This document shows positions 33,601-45,419 of a DNA stretch of 64,000 bases, piece after piece; positions within the stretch are counted from its first letter, which is position 1; the number at the start of each line of letters is the position of its first letter. Position numbers and translations under genes: made by a program. The DNA is from Cornus controversa (Eukaryota > Streptophyta > Magnoliopsida > Cornales > Cornaceae): contig CM048849.1 in the NCBI GenBank assembly GCA_026545225.1, positions 13,399,541 to 13,463,540 on the forward strand. The letters are read 5' to 3'. The notes beneath the pieces are model-generated. The model was not told the DNA's origin. It searched no databases and saw only the letters and a program-made list of their open reading frames with translations.

Positions 33601-34451
33601 TTCTGGTTGGAGTGGATTATGTCTCCAAGTGGGTGGAGGCCATTGCAACTCGAACCAATGATCACAAGGTGGTAATCAAATTCATGCATGAGAATATTCT
33701 TAGTCGATTTGGAATTCCTCGAGCCTTGATCAGTGATGGTGGTACTCACTTTTGTAATAAATTCTTGAGAGGTTTGCTTGCTAAATATTCAGTGACACAT
33801 AAGGTGGCGACGCCTTATCATCCTCAAACAAGTGGGCAAGTAGAGCTGTCCAATCGAGAAATTAAGCATGTTCTCGAGAAGACAGTGAGACCGGATAGAA
33901 GAGATTGGTCATTGCGACTGAGCGAAGCACTATGGGCGTATCGAACTGCTTATAAGACCCCTATTGGTATGTCATCATATCGGTTGGTGTATGGGAAAGC
34001 ATGTCATCTTCCAGTAGAGATTGAGCACAAGGCATTTTGGGCAATTCGAAAATTCAATTTCGATGCAAAAAGAGCTGGGGAAGAGAGGAAGTTGCAATTG
34101 AATGAATTAGAAGAGTTTAGACGTGATGCTTATGAAAGTTCACGAATTTACAAAGAGAGAATGAAATCATTTCATGATAGACATATCTCACGAAAGTCCT
34201 TCTCTCCAGGTGATAAAGTGTGGCTCTTCAATTCCAAGCTTCGGTTGTTTCCCGGAAAATTGCGTTCAAGGTGGGATGGACCATTCCAAGTGATTTCGGT
34301 TTTTCCTCATGGTGCCGTGGAAATTCGAAGCTTTCAAGATAACACTTTGATGAAAGTTAATGGCCAAAGTTTGAAACATTGTGTGGAAGGATGTGTGCCA
34401 AGAAGAGACGTGGAGTCCGTCGACTTGACGGATCCCGTCTATCCGACTTAA
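30657..34451 (+). pseudogene. gag-pol of element III: gag-protease fused in frame to integrase; one nonsense codon
   Basis: Starts MQGRRYVADPLIP. Capsid, zinc knuckle (CEFCSSPMHNVSNC near residue 325) and protease (DLGAS near 649) match element II. After GNMKVKLNIFNA (about 32940) the sequence changes to a stretch not found in II (PPDQTNVFFMDSEDVIEST...). It then joins REQLFGVSDNSTPWYADIVNYLA, the linker to integrase. RT and RNase H (about 1.8-1.9 kb in II) are absent, yet the frame is kept. A TAG at 33420-33422 stands where Trp is expected ([12 protein letters not shown]). The frame then continues through the HHCC and the D,D35E core (Asp 33558-33560, Asp 33735-33737, Glu 33843-33845) to the natural stop at 34449-34451 (DLTDPVYPT). 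The catalytic triad of integrase is intact. Confidence 0.93.
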
Positions 34452-35339
34452 TCCCTTCGGAGAGTCAATCGCCTCCTACGGACATTAAATTGTAGGTTCT
34501 GTATGTATTTCTATACTTTATTTCCTTTAGTTTTCTTTAATTTTAATTTTTAGTTTTAGTTTTCTTAGGTTTTTCTTCAATTCTAGTTGCGTTTTAATGT
34601 TTTTTCTTTGAGTTTTTGATGTATAAGTTGCTTCCGGAGGATGCCAAGAGGTGTACCGAGGTATTCGGACTCAAGACGGCTGAAAAATAGTGCTCTCGGT
34701 CGACCTTGGGCAATGGAGACTCAAAAATATCAACTCTCGGTCGACCTTGGGCGATGGAGGGTCCAGCAGGGTATCAGAAGGGGGATCGATCGCCCCATTT
34801 GAGGGGGATCGATCGCCCCATGGTTTTTCAAGAGATCACCCACCAGCAGGTGGGCGATCGATCACCCATCCAAGGGGGGATCGATCGCCCAGGCCCATTG
34901 AAGGGCTGCCCGAATTTTTAAGGCCTATAAAGGCCACCTCTCATCCTTTGTTGCTACCACTTGCATCCTAGACCTCTTTGAACTCCAATTCAAGTCCTAC
35001 ATCATCCGAAAAACTAATTTCTTCAATTAGTGCTTATTATACAAGAATTCAACATTGATCAACATCAACTTCAACATCAAATTGGATCAAAAATCACTAG
35101 TTCTCAAAGGAAGCTCACACTTTTTCAAGTTTAACATCAAAGTAAGTGAAATTTTTCTTTGAAGAAATTGTTCAAATCTTTTTGAGGGCTTTTGAAGACC
35201 AAGTTTGGGGGATCAATTTGGTGCATTTACTTTTTCGATTTGGGTGGAAAAATTGCGAAAAAAGGAGGTTGAAGGTTACAAAAGAATTGTGCACACCAAG
35301 TGTTCGATTTAATTCCTCAACCACACTTTTTTTACTTCT
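34452..35339 (+). other. Spacer between pol and ORF3 of element III
   Basis: Aligns with 21516-22407 of element II, including the repeated GACCTTGGGC-ATGG unit (about 34696-34757), the GATCGATC cluster (34780-34893) and the AAAGTAAGTGAAA donor-like site near 35140. No conserved ORF. Confidence 0.75.
34780..34893 (+). repeat. Cluster of GGGGATCGATCGCCCC-like inverted repeats (element III)
   Basis: Four near-palindromes in the same order and spacing as in element II, with a CCCACCAGCAGGTGGG hairpin between the second and third. Confidence 0.85.
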
Positions 35340-36539
35340 ATGGCACCAAAGAGAGCAAGTCACCAAGGTGCGTCAAGTTCCCATAATCCTCGCCGAGCGA
35401 GGCATGATCCGACCACAGGTTCTTCACGATCTCGCCGAGACGGTATTCAAGAGAGATGGCATCCAAGGGCGTTGAATTATGAAACAACGTTTGACATAGC
35501 CGAACTTTATGGTATGTTTCCCGAGACACGGTGGGGGATTTCCGACATTTTTGTTCCACTCTCATCTACCATTTACCCGAGGCTTGTCAAGGTATTTTAT
35601 CAGAACTTAATGCCAAAACCTGATGAGCGGGATGTGCTTACTTCTTCCGTAGATGGAACAATAGTTCGAGTGGACATGTCATCCATTGCCATTGCCATGG
35701 GTTGTCCTCATGAATGCCCAGCTGATTTATCTCATATCTATACTCCTTTACCCGACGAGTTGTCGGTGGGCAATGTGGTTGCACGATTGTGTGCCAACCA
35801 ATTTTCTGGGCCGAAAAGGAATGCAGCTTCAAAGTCTTCAATGCCAAATCATTTATGGTTCCTTGACGCTGTGCTACTCAAGAATGTATGTCCAATTGGA
35901 CATAAAACCGAAAGACGTCAAGAGTTCCTCAGAGCCTTATATGCTATACATTTTGGGCATTGGCTATCATTCCCACAGATTGTCCGGGGCCAGATGGAGA
36001 AATTCTATTCCAAAGTTGTGGCCAAGGTACCAGACAGTGCAAGTGACTGGGAGTTTCCATTCCCTACTATTATTCACCAGTTGCTTGTAGCACAGGGGTA
36101 TGCAGTCCATGAGGACGAGCTTGCCTTTCCACGTGATCTTCATTATGGCACGCATGACTGGAACCTGAGTCGATCTCATATGCACCAGAGAGTCATAGCG
36201 GTGCCTGGTGAGGTATCTCGGTTGGCCCAGGGAGGAGAGCATGTAGATATACCACCACCGGTGGACGGTCCAGAAGAGATGGAGGCAGAGGAAGAGGAAG
36301 TGCATGCACAGGCTGGTGGCCATGATTATCAATATTTAGAAGGGCAGATTGCTGGGTTGACAGCCCAGTTTGGCACCTTACAGACAGAGGTCTCCACACA
36401 GTTTGGTGCAATGAGAGCAGAGATGGCGGATCACTTTCGTGACACTCGCCAAGAGCAACTAGAGATGAGGAGGATGATGCGTGCACTGATGCGCCAAGCA
36501 AACTTGGATCCAGATGCTCAGTCACCACCACATCCTTGA
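35340..36539 (+). CDS. Third ORF of element III, intact 399-aa Athila ORF3-like protein of unknown function
   Basis: Uninterrupted ORF starting MAPKRASHQGASSS. The N-terminal ~40 residues are basic and Ser/Arg-rich. The middle (about 50-290) is a globular region with FVPLSSTIYPRLVKVFYQNLM, NHLWFLDAVLLKNVCPIGHK and HFGHWLSFPQIVRGQMEKFYS. An acidic patch near 310-335 (EEMEAEEEEVHAQ) follows. The last ~60 residues form a likely amphipathic helix (LTAQFGTLQTEV... DHFRDTRQEQLEMRRMMRAL). I see no signal peptide, transmembrane segment or catalytic motif. The central region resembles the plant family annotated as putative plant transposon protein and the ORF downstream of pol in Athila. It is the only full-length retroelement protein left in the window. 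Expression would need splicing or a subgenomic RNA; a donor-like site lies about 200 nt upstream. Confidence 0.8.
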   Translation: MAPKRASHQGASSSHNPRRARHDPTTGSSRSRRDGIQERWHPRALNYETTFDIAELYGMFPETRWGISDIFVPLSSTIYPRLVKVFYQNLMPKPDERDVLTSSVDGTIVRVDMSSIAIAMGCPHECPADLSHIYTPLPDELSVGNVVARLCANQFSGPKRNAASKSSMPNHLWFLDAVLLKNVCPIGHKTERRQEFLRALYAIHFGHWLSFPQIVRGQMEKFYSKVVAKVPDSASDWEFPFPTIIHQLLVAQGYAVHEDELAFPRDLHYGTHDWNLSRSHMHQRVIAVPGEVSRLAQGGEHVDIPPPVDGPEEMEAEEEEVHAQAGGHDYQYLEGQIAGLTAQFGTLQTEVSTQFGAMRAEMADHFRDTRQEQLEMRRMMRALMRQANLDPDAQSPPHP

Positions 36540-38157
36540 CAGGAAGGTAACCATCTTTTGTATTTTATTTTATTTTTAGCTTTTATTTTTCTTTTTATTT
36601 TTCTTTTTGTAGTTAGATTTTTATTATCAATAAAAAAAAAATGGAAAAATGAAAAAATATTTTATATTAGGATTTTTCTCTTTCATATTTGTTTTCACCC
36701 ATACTATTTTCACTTGATCTTTGGGGTATAGTGGCTTGTTTTGACAGGTTTTAACATCCAAGTTTGGGGGTGTGCTTGCATTGCCTTCGTACTCGTGATG
36801 TACTCTATTTTCTTTCCGCTACTCCATGATCCCGGTAATATCGTTCTTACTCTTCTCTATGCTTTAATTGGGTGTCCATTGAGGACAATGTACAGTTTAA
36901 GTTTGGGGGTGAGGCGATGCCTATTTATGTGCTTTATTGCATATGGGAGAAATTTGGGTGAAATTCTTTTGTATTAGGATTTTATTTTATTTTATTTTCT
37001 TAGTTTATTTATTTTATTTTATTTTGTTTTGTTTTTAGATAGAACGTTTTAACATGATTCAAAGGATTAATACCTTATGTAGGTGCATAACTTGCAATTT
37101 TTGAGTATGTTGTAAATCTTTGAAAACTATGGTTTGAATTATGTGGTTTTAATCATGGTTTGCAATAACACGCTTTGGAGTGATTAATTTTAGTTTCCTT
37201 AAATGCACAGACACAATAGCATAATCTTATGGGGTATAGACTGTGGTTTTGAGTTATTGAGTTACATATGCTTGATATTAATTAGTATCTCTTGAGAATG
37301 AGTACCGATGATGTGTTATACTTGACTTCAATGAAAAAAAAAAAAAGAAAAAAATGATGAATAAGCAAGCAATTTGATCCTTTTCATGAGTAACCGGGCC
37401 TCTATGCCTCAGGAAGCACGGAGTGTTCGTGTCAAAAATGAAAAGTTGAGAAAAGATGAGCATTGGTTGTCTTGATTTGTAGCCTGACTGATTCGAGTAA
37501 TTAGGTCTTCGGGGTATCTTAAAGCCTAGTGCCCTAAAGCCATCTGGTTTGGGAGTCACTGACTGAAAGCTTGCTATATGGATCTTTCAGAAAGCTTAAT
37601 AGATCAAGACATTGCACAACCAATAAAGCAATGAAAAAAAAAGGAATGATGAAAAAAAAAATGAAAAGTCATGTATTCATGTTTGGAAGTATGATTTCAA
37701 TAAGGGGAGCTAGTGAGTAGAAGGGGTATGTGCCTTAATATATTCAGAGCTTGGTTATGCCACATGAGATGACTGCTAGTTCACTTTATACGAGGGAGCT
37801 AGAGTTGATTATTTTGAGATATGTTGATGTGAATTATGCATGGGGACTATTGATTTGAATTATGGAATTTGAAAGTTTGAAATTATTCTTGAATGCAAGT
37901 TTGTAACTATATATTGTAATCTTCTTCTTGAATTAATGTTGAAACATAATTTTGAATGTTTGTGGGTAACATTTCTGGAAACCCTCACGAGACTATACTC
38001 GTCCACTAGGGGGAACCTAGGGGTTTAAAGGCTTGTTACATATGCTAAATGCAATCGTTTCTCCCACGAAAGTGGAGTTTGGATAGTTTAGTTAGTGTTT
38101 AGTAGTTTCTTTGTTTTAGTTTTGTTTTATTCTATTGCTAAGGGACTAGCAATATGT
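36540..38157 (+). other. 3' non-coding region of element III
   Basis: Aligns with 23632-25269 of element II. It has two internal AAGTTTGGGGGTG copies (36760-36772 and 36899-36911). No ORF is conserved between the two copies. Confidence 0.75.
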
Positions 38158-38170
38158 AAGTTTGGGGGTG
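38158..38170 (+). promoter_or_regulatory. Polypurine tract of element III
   Basis: AAGTTTGGGGGTG directly precedes the 3' LTR start TGATAGG. Confidence 0.87.
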
Positions 38171-39677
38171 TGATAGGCGTTGAATGTTACGCATTCTAGC
38201 CTCTTAACTTATGTATTTTATTCTCTTAGTGATAGATTATTTTGTTATTTTACTTTGTTTTAGTGTTTTCTGTATTTTCAGGGCCTTAATGATTATTTCA
38301 GTTAAAACCAGGATTTTGGGCTTTTAAAGAAGACATCCAAGATGGTGAGATGAAGCCTACATCAAGGAGATTCACTCAACCATTTATTTCAACTCAAATC
38401 AGCCCAAGGAAGAGGTCCAAGAGAATTACAGCTGCTTAAGAAGGTTTCGGGCCTGAAGCCCAAATCTGTGCATAATGTAGTCTTAATCCCGTTTTGGAAA
38501 ATGGACCAGAAGTCTTATTTTCGATCCTCAAATCGACATTATTTTCGCGTAGGGTTGAACGCAATTTGATTCTGCACACTTTTGTATTTCACGAAAATTC
38601 CGTAAATCGGACTTCTAGTGGGTCAAAAGTCGGGCCGAAGTCAGCAGAAAAAACCCACCTGATTAGTGCTGCGGGAAACCCTAATTAATTCCTAATTGGA
38701 TTAGGACTTTGGTATATTCTTTTGAAGAATAAAGTGAAGACTTGGAGGCTGAATTGGGGGAGCTTACGCAGAGATTGGAGAGTCTGAGAGGGCTGAAGAG
38801 AACAGAAACATATTGCAGAGCCATTGGAGAACGAAGTCATACGCGTAATTCAGAAAGATGATGTCTTCTTCCTCAACAGTTGAAGCTTCTTCTTCTACCA
38901 TGAGCGGCTAGTTCATCCACTAGGGTTTTGATGTAGCCCTAACAAAGCATCAATGGTTTGATTGTTTTAATTATTGGGGACCTTTATAAACATGCATAGA
39001 TTGTGTAATTGTGAGGATTCTTATTAAGGAATTGAGCAATAAAAGTCTTGTAAATTCAATCTCAATGATTTCTTATCTTGTCTTAGATATTTAGTTGTTG
39101 TTATTGAACTCAATCTCTCTTGTTTTCTGTGATCATGAGAAAGATTATTACACAATGGTAATCACTGAATATATTGTTATGAGCTTTGATGGATTATGCC
39201 TAGAGAAGATGAACCATACTGCACCCTAGATTAGAGTAGTTAGGCAGATGGCCCATGCCAATCGAAGATAGTCCATGGCTTAGCCTTAATCATATGTTAT
39301 CTTCTTGACGGATGAAGGTGAGCTTGTAGCCACCGACACCACTTATGCATGATGTAATTCCCCTATAGTTGATTCAATTGACCATTGATTGTGGAGTTAG
39401 TGGTGAAGTCAAACACCCTAGATTTCTCTCCTATTATCTTCACTATCTTGTTTACTTTGATTTATTTTATTTTACTTTTTAATTAGTTTAGTTTAAAAAT
39501 CAGAATTCTTTTCTTATTAATTTAATTAGAATTAATTCTGTAATCCAACTCGTCAGAACATAATCCCTGAGGTACGATACCCCTTTCGATAGCCCTATTC
39601 TGCAAGGAATTCGTTCTATTGCGAAGTGTGGAAATTTTTAATTGATATATTTTTGAGTCACACTCACATACGAATCA
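38171..39677 (+). repeat. 3' LTR of element III
   Basis: Same length (1507 bp) as the 5' LTR; ends ACGAATCA just before the TSD gagtc. The TATA-like motif here is TATAAA (38985). Confidence 0.96.
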
Positions 39678-39682
39678 GAGTC

Positions 39683-40629
39683 TATTCCAATGGAAACTCT
39701 AAAGAATAAGGACTTTTAGTAAGGTGTCTTAAAACAAACTATCTATGTAACTATTTTTTATAAGTATGAAGCAAGGAGTCTATTATAATCTAGGATCCAA
39801 TTGAGTTTGATATAGAGTAGAGGAATGGAATAGATACATATGAAAGTTGTGATAAAGTTGAGCTTGGATAGGACTCTTTGAAGGCTGATGGCTACGATAG
39901 TAGGCTGATATGGGTAAAACTGGTTAAGTGCATAAGTCCATGTATGACTTGGACTTTATAGGGATTTAGAGGATAATGTCATTTACACTATGGACTCTAG
40001 CTAAGTCTAAGTATTGGTGGATTTTTCATCGATAAGGACTCTGATAATATAGTTACTATCGTGAAGTCGGCTATATATAATATATGTATAAACGTGATAT
40101 GTGTATATATATGGATTAGTTTGTATTGAACAAGGACTTCTATGAATTTGGACTACATTGAAAGACTTAAATGAACCTTGGAGTCTATACAAATGAAGGC
40201 AAACGAACTACATTGTTGGAGGACTTGAAAATGCGATGCATTTGGATATATTTTGTTTTTCTCATTTTATATCTCTTTTATTTCATTAATTATCTTGTAA
40301 CTTATGGTTAGATTCAATGATGTAAAGTTTTTCTACAAATAAATGCAAGGAACTTTGTATTAGGGGTTCCAATAACCACATCAAAACAATTGCATTACGT
40401 GCAATCTCTCTCAAATACAGTATTCATCCAGAATATTGCTCTAACTTCTACTTATTCTACATCCTCTTCATAAATTTCTTGCTCACTGCCTCCTTTAATC
40501 AGTTTATCTATCTATATCTCCCTCACTTTCTATCTCCCTTCTTGTTACATCCCTCTTTCTACATCCCCCTTGCTATGATTGAGTCTCGCAATTCTTTGTG
40601 TACATTAAATGTCCTCTTAATTGAGGCAA
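39683..40629 (+). repeat. Continuation of the Tat-like LTR and flanking DNA
   Basis: Resumes after the TSD of element III. AT-rich, no ORF of note. A terminal CA or TSD of the Tat LTR could not be located, so where the LTR ends before CACTA-1 (40630) is unknown. Confidence 0.45.
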
Positions 40630-40764
40630 CACTACAAGAAAATAGGTTATTAGTGACAGTTTTTTAGTGATAATTTAAAAACCATCACTAAAGATGCCCT
40701 TTTCAATGACAACAAAATTTCACCGTCCCTAATAAGGTACTTTTAGTGACCATATATTAAATAC

Positions 40765-42317
40765 TGTAATACCCCAGAATTTTTGACATCATTTACTTTA
40801 ATTTAAATGCCTTTATTTTTTTTATCATTTTATGTGAATTTCTTTGCCTTCATTTTTTTATCATTTTATGTGAATTGATTTTCCTTTATATTTTTATTAT
40901 TTCATGTGAATTGTTAAGTCTGATATTTTATCATTTCAAGTGAATTGTTTGGTCTTTATTCATTTTATTAGTTCATGTGAATTACATTGCCTTTATATTT
41001 ATTTTATCATTTTATGTGAATTGTTTTATTGATTGTGTATTGTGTGTTTTAAATTTTTAAATGCTTTGGATTGGACTAGGGAGAGTCTGGGCTGGATTGG
41101 TTGGGCTAGGGGTATGCTTACGTTGATGGGCTAGGGTTATGATTATATTATTTTATTTTTCTTTTGTTTAGTTTATTTGGTTTTTAGAAGAAAAAAAATA
41201 GAATAATAATAATTAAGCCAAAAGAAAATAGGAGGCTAGGGTTTCTACCGTTGGCTTTACTCACAGAAACCAAGAGAGTAAGCGAAAGAGAGAATGGAGT
41301 GAAGGAGCAATTGGGTGAACAAGTTTTTGAATCGTCAAAGAGGGAAGTTCAATTCTTCTCTTCCCCTTTCAATTAGTATGCATATTCTAAGTCCTAAGGT
41401 GTTTAATTGGTTTTTTCATGGTTTAATTTTTGATGTATTATTTTTGGTTATAAGATTGATTATGTAATCTGTGATTTTATGTATAATGCGATCTCTGTGA
41501 GTTTATGAATTGGCAGCTGAATATATATATATACATATGTGTTGGGACATACATACATATATATAGGTATACGCGCATATATATACATGATGTACATGAG
41601 AATATACTGAACAAATCTGTGGTTGATTAAGGTTACAAATTCGTGGTTTTTGTGTTATTGTTGAGTGGGTAACTTACCCTTGAGCATTCGAGAATGAATC
41701 ATAAAGGAATTTAAGTTTAAGTTTTTGAAATTTCGTCAAGAGCACTAGAACTTGTGAATTGGGGGTTTTTAATTCTGGCCATTTTTTATGTGGATTTTTG
41801 TACCAATGGGTAGAGGATATAAAGAGGAGAATATTGGTACGAAAATCAGGGTGAACGAAGGCTGGAATACGCCAGAAAATAGGCCAAATAAGCCCCCAGC
41901 GCACTACCATGCACACTAGGGAAGAAGCACCAGCAGGCGCTTGACCCCCACGCATGCCCGCCCACCTCTGGGTCCGATACAGGCCCATTCCAAAATATTT
42001 TGATATTTTTTTTGAATTTTTGAAATTTTTGGAAAAACATGAAAATTCTAAAAATGATTTTTTAAAAACACTTTTATGCTTCAAAAAATTCCCAAATTTT
42101 TACTGTAACTTCCTCGAGGTTAAATGCACTTTGGTTTAAATTTTCATCTCAAAATGTGCTTCCCTTGGAATTCATTTCATTTTTAAAGTGTCTAAAAATT
42201 GTGTTTTTCCACCTTTTATTTTAGAAAATAATTAGAAATTTCCAAAAATTCCCAAATTTTTATTGTAACTTCCTGGAGGTTAAATGCACTTGGGTTTAAA
42301 TTTTTATCTGGAAATGA
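40765..42317 (+). repeat. Chromovirus 5' LTR, first part
   Basis: AT-rich LTR with repeated TTATCATTTTATGTGAATTG-type units at 40840-41030 (about 60 bp apart), a GAGAGAATGGAGTGAAGGAGC segment like the one in the solo LTR (13280-13310), and an AT/CA microsatellite near 41520-41590. It is interrupted by CACTA-2 at 42318. Confidence 0.8.
42110..42317 (+). repeat. ~160-bp tandem repeats inside the chromovirus LTR (left part)
   Basis: Units start at GAGGTTAAATGCACTT (about 42115) and again at 42275, a period near 160 bp. The second unit is split by CACTA-2 and continues at 50665; a third, diverged unit starts near 50785 (GATGAACTACACCTGGG). Removing CACTA-2 with one TSD copy restores the second unit. 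Confidence 0.8.
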
Positions 42318-42690
42318 CACTACAAGAAAGAAGGCCTTTTACGAGAGGCCAAAAATACCGTTAAAAGGTATTCACGGCGCAAACTAGCCCCACGTCTATT
42401 AAGGTCCCGTAAATACTCTTAATTTTCTATGGCAAATAATAAATCTCGTAAAAAAGTAAAATATTCCTCGTCAAAAAATATTTTGTCTATGTAAAATTTT
42501 TATGTATAAGAGACATAATTCCTCGTTAATAATTAATTTACGTGTTACATGGCCCCTCGTTAATAATTCTTAATATTCATGACACATTGCAGGAACTTGT
42601 GGAAAAGTTTTCTGTTTGTTTTCGACGAGGAATGTTCTTTTATTTACGAGGTTTCTTGCCCCCCCGTTAATAACATATAATTTTTTTTAA
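42318..42690 (+). repeat. Left subterminal repeat region of CACTA-2
   Basis: Terminal repeat followed by CCCGTAAATAC, CTCGTAAAAAAG, CCTCGTCAAA, CCTCGTTAATAATT (twice), CGACGAGGAATG and TTTACGAGG. Such direct and inverted short motifs are the usual transposase-binding array of CACTA elements. Confidence 0.85.
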
Positions 42691-45410
42691 TAAAAGCACC
42701 CTCAAATGTTAGGTACCTATTACTCATCCAAACATGACCTGTACTACCAACAATTCAACTAAACACTATGAAATGCTAACAAATCTCACTTAATGCCAAT
42801 AACTGAACCAATACATTAAAATACACCATTAAATATATCTAAAGACTAAAGACGTTTTCACAATTCATCAATGTTCAATATGCCAAAATAATAATAAAAA
42901 ATAAATAAATAAAAAAAGAAAGAAATATATCCATTTGTCATAAACATTATCAAATTCCTAGAACTCTTGATGAACTATTCATCAATTTGCAATTATCATT
43001 CAATTCAAAAACCTTGCACTCCTACTTACTCCAATACATTGATCTTCACATTGTTCATTTCCTAGCAAAAGTTGACTTTCAATTTTCTTGACACTTTCTC
43101 CACCTCATTGTCCATGGTAAACATTAAACTGTATAAAATCCAAGCAAGTAGTTGCGTCACAGAAGTCTCAACTTCAATATGCTAATAATGTTAAGAACTT
43201 GAAGGAAAAAAATTAAAGAAAGAAAAAGAGTAACACTAAACAAATGACCAAATAGAACCAACTCAAGTGTAGATAGAAACAAAGCAATCAACAAAGCACT
43301 TCAAAGGATCACTATTCAGGTCAGAAGGCTTCATATAGATGCAATACAATTAGACACCTCATACAAGTAGGACCGAAAATTCTGATAACATTTTTTTTTA
43401 AAAATTAAGCAATTTCAACAAAAAATGGCAAAAGTCATCATATGGCCTCCAAGGAACATACCCCAAGTTCCTGGAAACCCCAAACCCACCATATAAAAAC
43501 AAACCACTCTGTCCACAAAATACTAAGTACAACAAATAACCCACTTCCTAGAGTAAACAAAGCATTCTACTAAGCTTTACTAAAACACAACCTGAAGTAT
43601 TTTTGAAATAAGACATCCGACTAATATCATCCCACATATCATCCATATTAATGAACATAGCAATATGCCACCAACATAACAATAGAAGACAATAGACTCC
43701 AAAAGCTAACAAAATAGGGCACAGAGAAATCACCACACTGGCCAAACCACACACTAACAGTAACAAAAAAATCACAGCCATTATGCTAATCTCCAACAAA
43801 TCTCACAGCCCCAATCTTAACATGAAATAGCAAGGCAAAAATAGGAAAAAGAAATCTAAGAGTACGAACAAGAAAAACAGAGTACAAAACATGAATAAAT
43901 GGAGTTACTTTAGAATTCTCCCAAGCAAATCCCATTCTTTAGATAACCATATGTTAGTCATGGAGTTAGGAACTTCTATAAGGGATAGAGTCCTTAGTGT
44001 TACTAAGTTTATCACTCAAGAGTCTTGATATCAGTATATTTATTATTTAAGAGTTTAGTCGAAATAATATTTCATCTTCATCTCTTTTTTTCAGAATACC
44101 TCATCTTCCCTTTAAATATATATATATATATGGGAGTTTAATTCTCTAATGGACAATAATGAATGTTATTTTATACTTACCTATGAAAAAGGAATAGAGA
44201 TAAAGTATAAGAAAATTATTTTCCAAATTACTAGAGCTAATATATTTGGGCTTCTATATTTTTATTGTTTATGTGAAGTTATTGCTCAATAAATAACAAA
44301 ATCCTGTGAAACAAGACATTACTGATTATGGGTTTGAGTGGGATGGTAGTACTAATAATATCAAATATTAAGTAGTTGACATATGATCAGAAAATTAACA
44401 ATGAATTGGGTTAAACATTGTACCTTCGAGAGTCAAGGTGTTGTTATGCTTCTAACAAAATGCAAAAATTTAATACTGATGATAATGTATATGAAAAGTT
44501 ACCAAAATCTTCTCCTATTTTGAAGAACAAACATTAGCCTTAGTGATAAAATTTGAAACACTTAAAGACTTTATTTGGTGAAATACTAGCAGCACCTAAT
44601 GAAAATTTGCACTTAAAATATGAGTAGTACCCGATGGAAGTTTGCCATCAAATTTCTAGAAAATCTACATCAAAAAGTGCCAACATGTCAATGAAGATGC
44701 TAACATGTCAAAATCATTTTGCTCCTAAATCTCAAGCCTCAAGCTAATGATAAAAAAATTATCTTACCTGTCTCTATATTTTACTTCTAACAGATTTTAG
44801 TTTTTCTGGTGACTTGGGGCAAGGGATGTTTTTAAGAAATCAACATTTTGCTGATTATTATCCTTAGAATGAAAATGAAAATGAAAATAAAAGTAAAAAA
44901 GAAAAAAGAACAACTTAGCAAGATTGTATGGTCGAGTAACTGCCCTATGATCAGCCACAAAGAGGGGCACTTATTGCTAAATCTAACATATATATTCAAA
45001 TACAACATAGCACAAATCTGACGGAACACTTTAGACTTGAACTCATTTATATATAACCAGTCAGGTTATTACAGTGGAATCATATTATAACACAACTTAA
45101 TTAGATTCAGATAGGATGAAGTATAATTTAGACTATATATATCTTCCAAATACACACACTCGCGGATAAGAAATGCAAAGATCTGAGCTATAGCTGTTAA
45201 GTTACAGTTATTTTCCTTTGAGGTTGATCTCATCAAAAGAATAATATATATATATATATATAATTTATTTAAGAAAGAAGCTTATCTGTAGCTTTGTCAT
45301 CCACTTGTCACTATTTGTTCTATGAAAACTGAGGCTCTATTTCTGCAAATTCATCACAGGAGTGTAATTGCTATAATTATTTTGTGCACCTCAAAAATAT
45401 CCTGCATCAT
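42691..45410. other. CACTA-2 interior, AT-rich, no gene recognised
   Basis: Long AT-rich stretch. Open frames here (for example 43548-43799 minus) show no familiar domain and look accidental. A (TA)n tract lies at 44119-44130. Confidence 0.6.
45240..45262. repeat. (TA)n microsatellite
   Basis: About 11 TA units inside CACTA-2. Confidence 0.9.
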
Positions 45411-45419
45411 ATATATAGT

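Larger units (their letters stand above)
29005..39677 (+). mobile_element. Complete Athila-like element III (RT/RNase H deleted), TSD gagtc
   Basis: Two LTRs of equal length (1507 bp: 29005-30511 and 38171-39677), PBS, gag-pol, ORF3 and polypurine tract. It is flanked by a perfect 5-bp TSD, gagtc (29000-29004 and 39678-39682), so its outer limits are certain. The LTRs differ by a few percent by eye, which points to a fairly recent insertion. RT and RNase H are missing from pol. Confidence 0.96.
10975..40629 (+). mobile_element. Tat/Ogre-like element, dispersed by nested insertions
   Basis: Pieces in consistent order suggest one interrupted element: integrase C-terminus (10988-11116, +), antisense ORF pieces (11410-12778, 14613-15094 and 27711-28800, all minus), polypurine tract and LTR start (about 28913-29004), then the LTR continuation after the TSD of element III (39683 onward). 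The 5' part, left of element C, is not in the window. An antisense ORF between pol and the 3' LTR is known for the Tat lineage. Joining the pieces into one element is inference from order, strand and flanking TSDs. The right limit of the LTR is not resolved. Confidence 0.65.
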
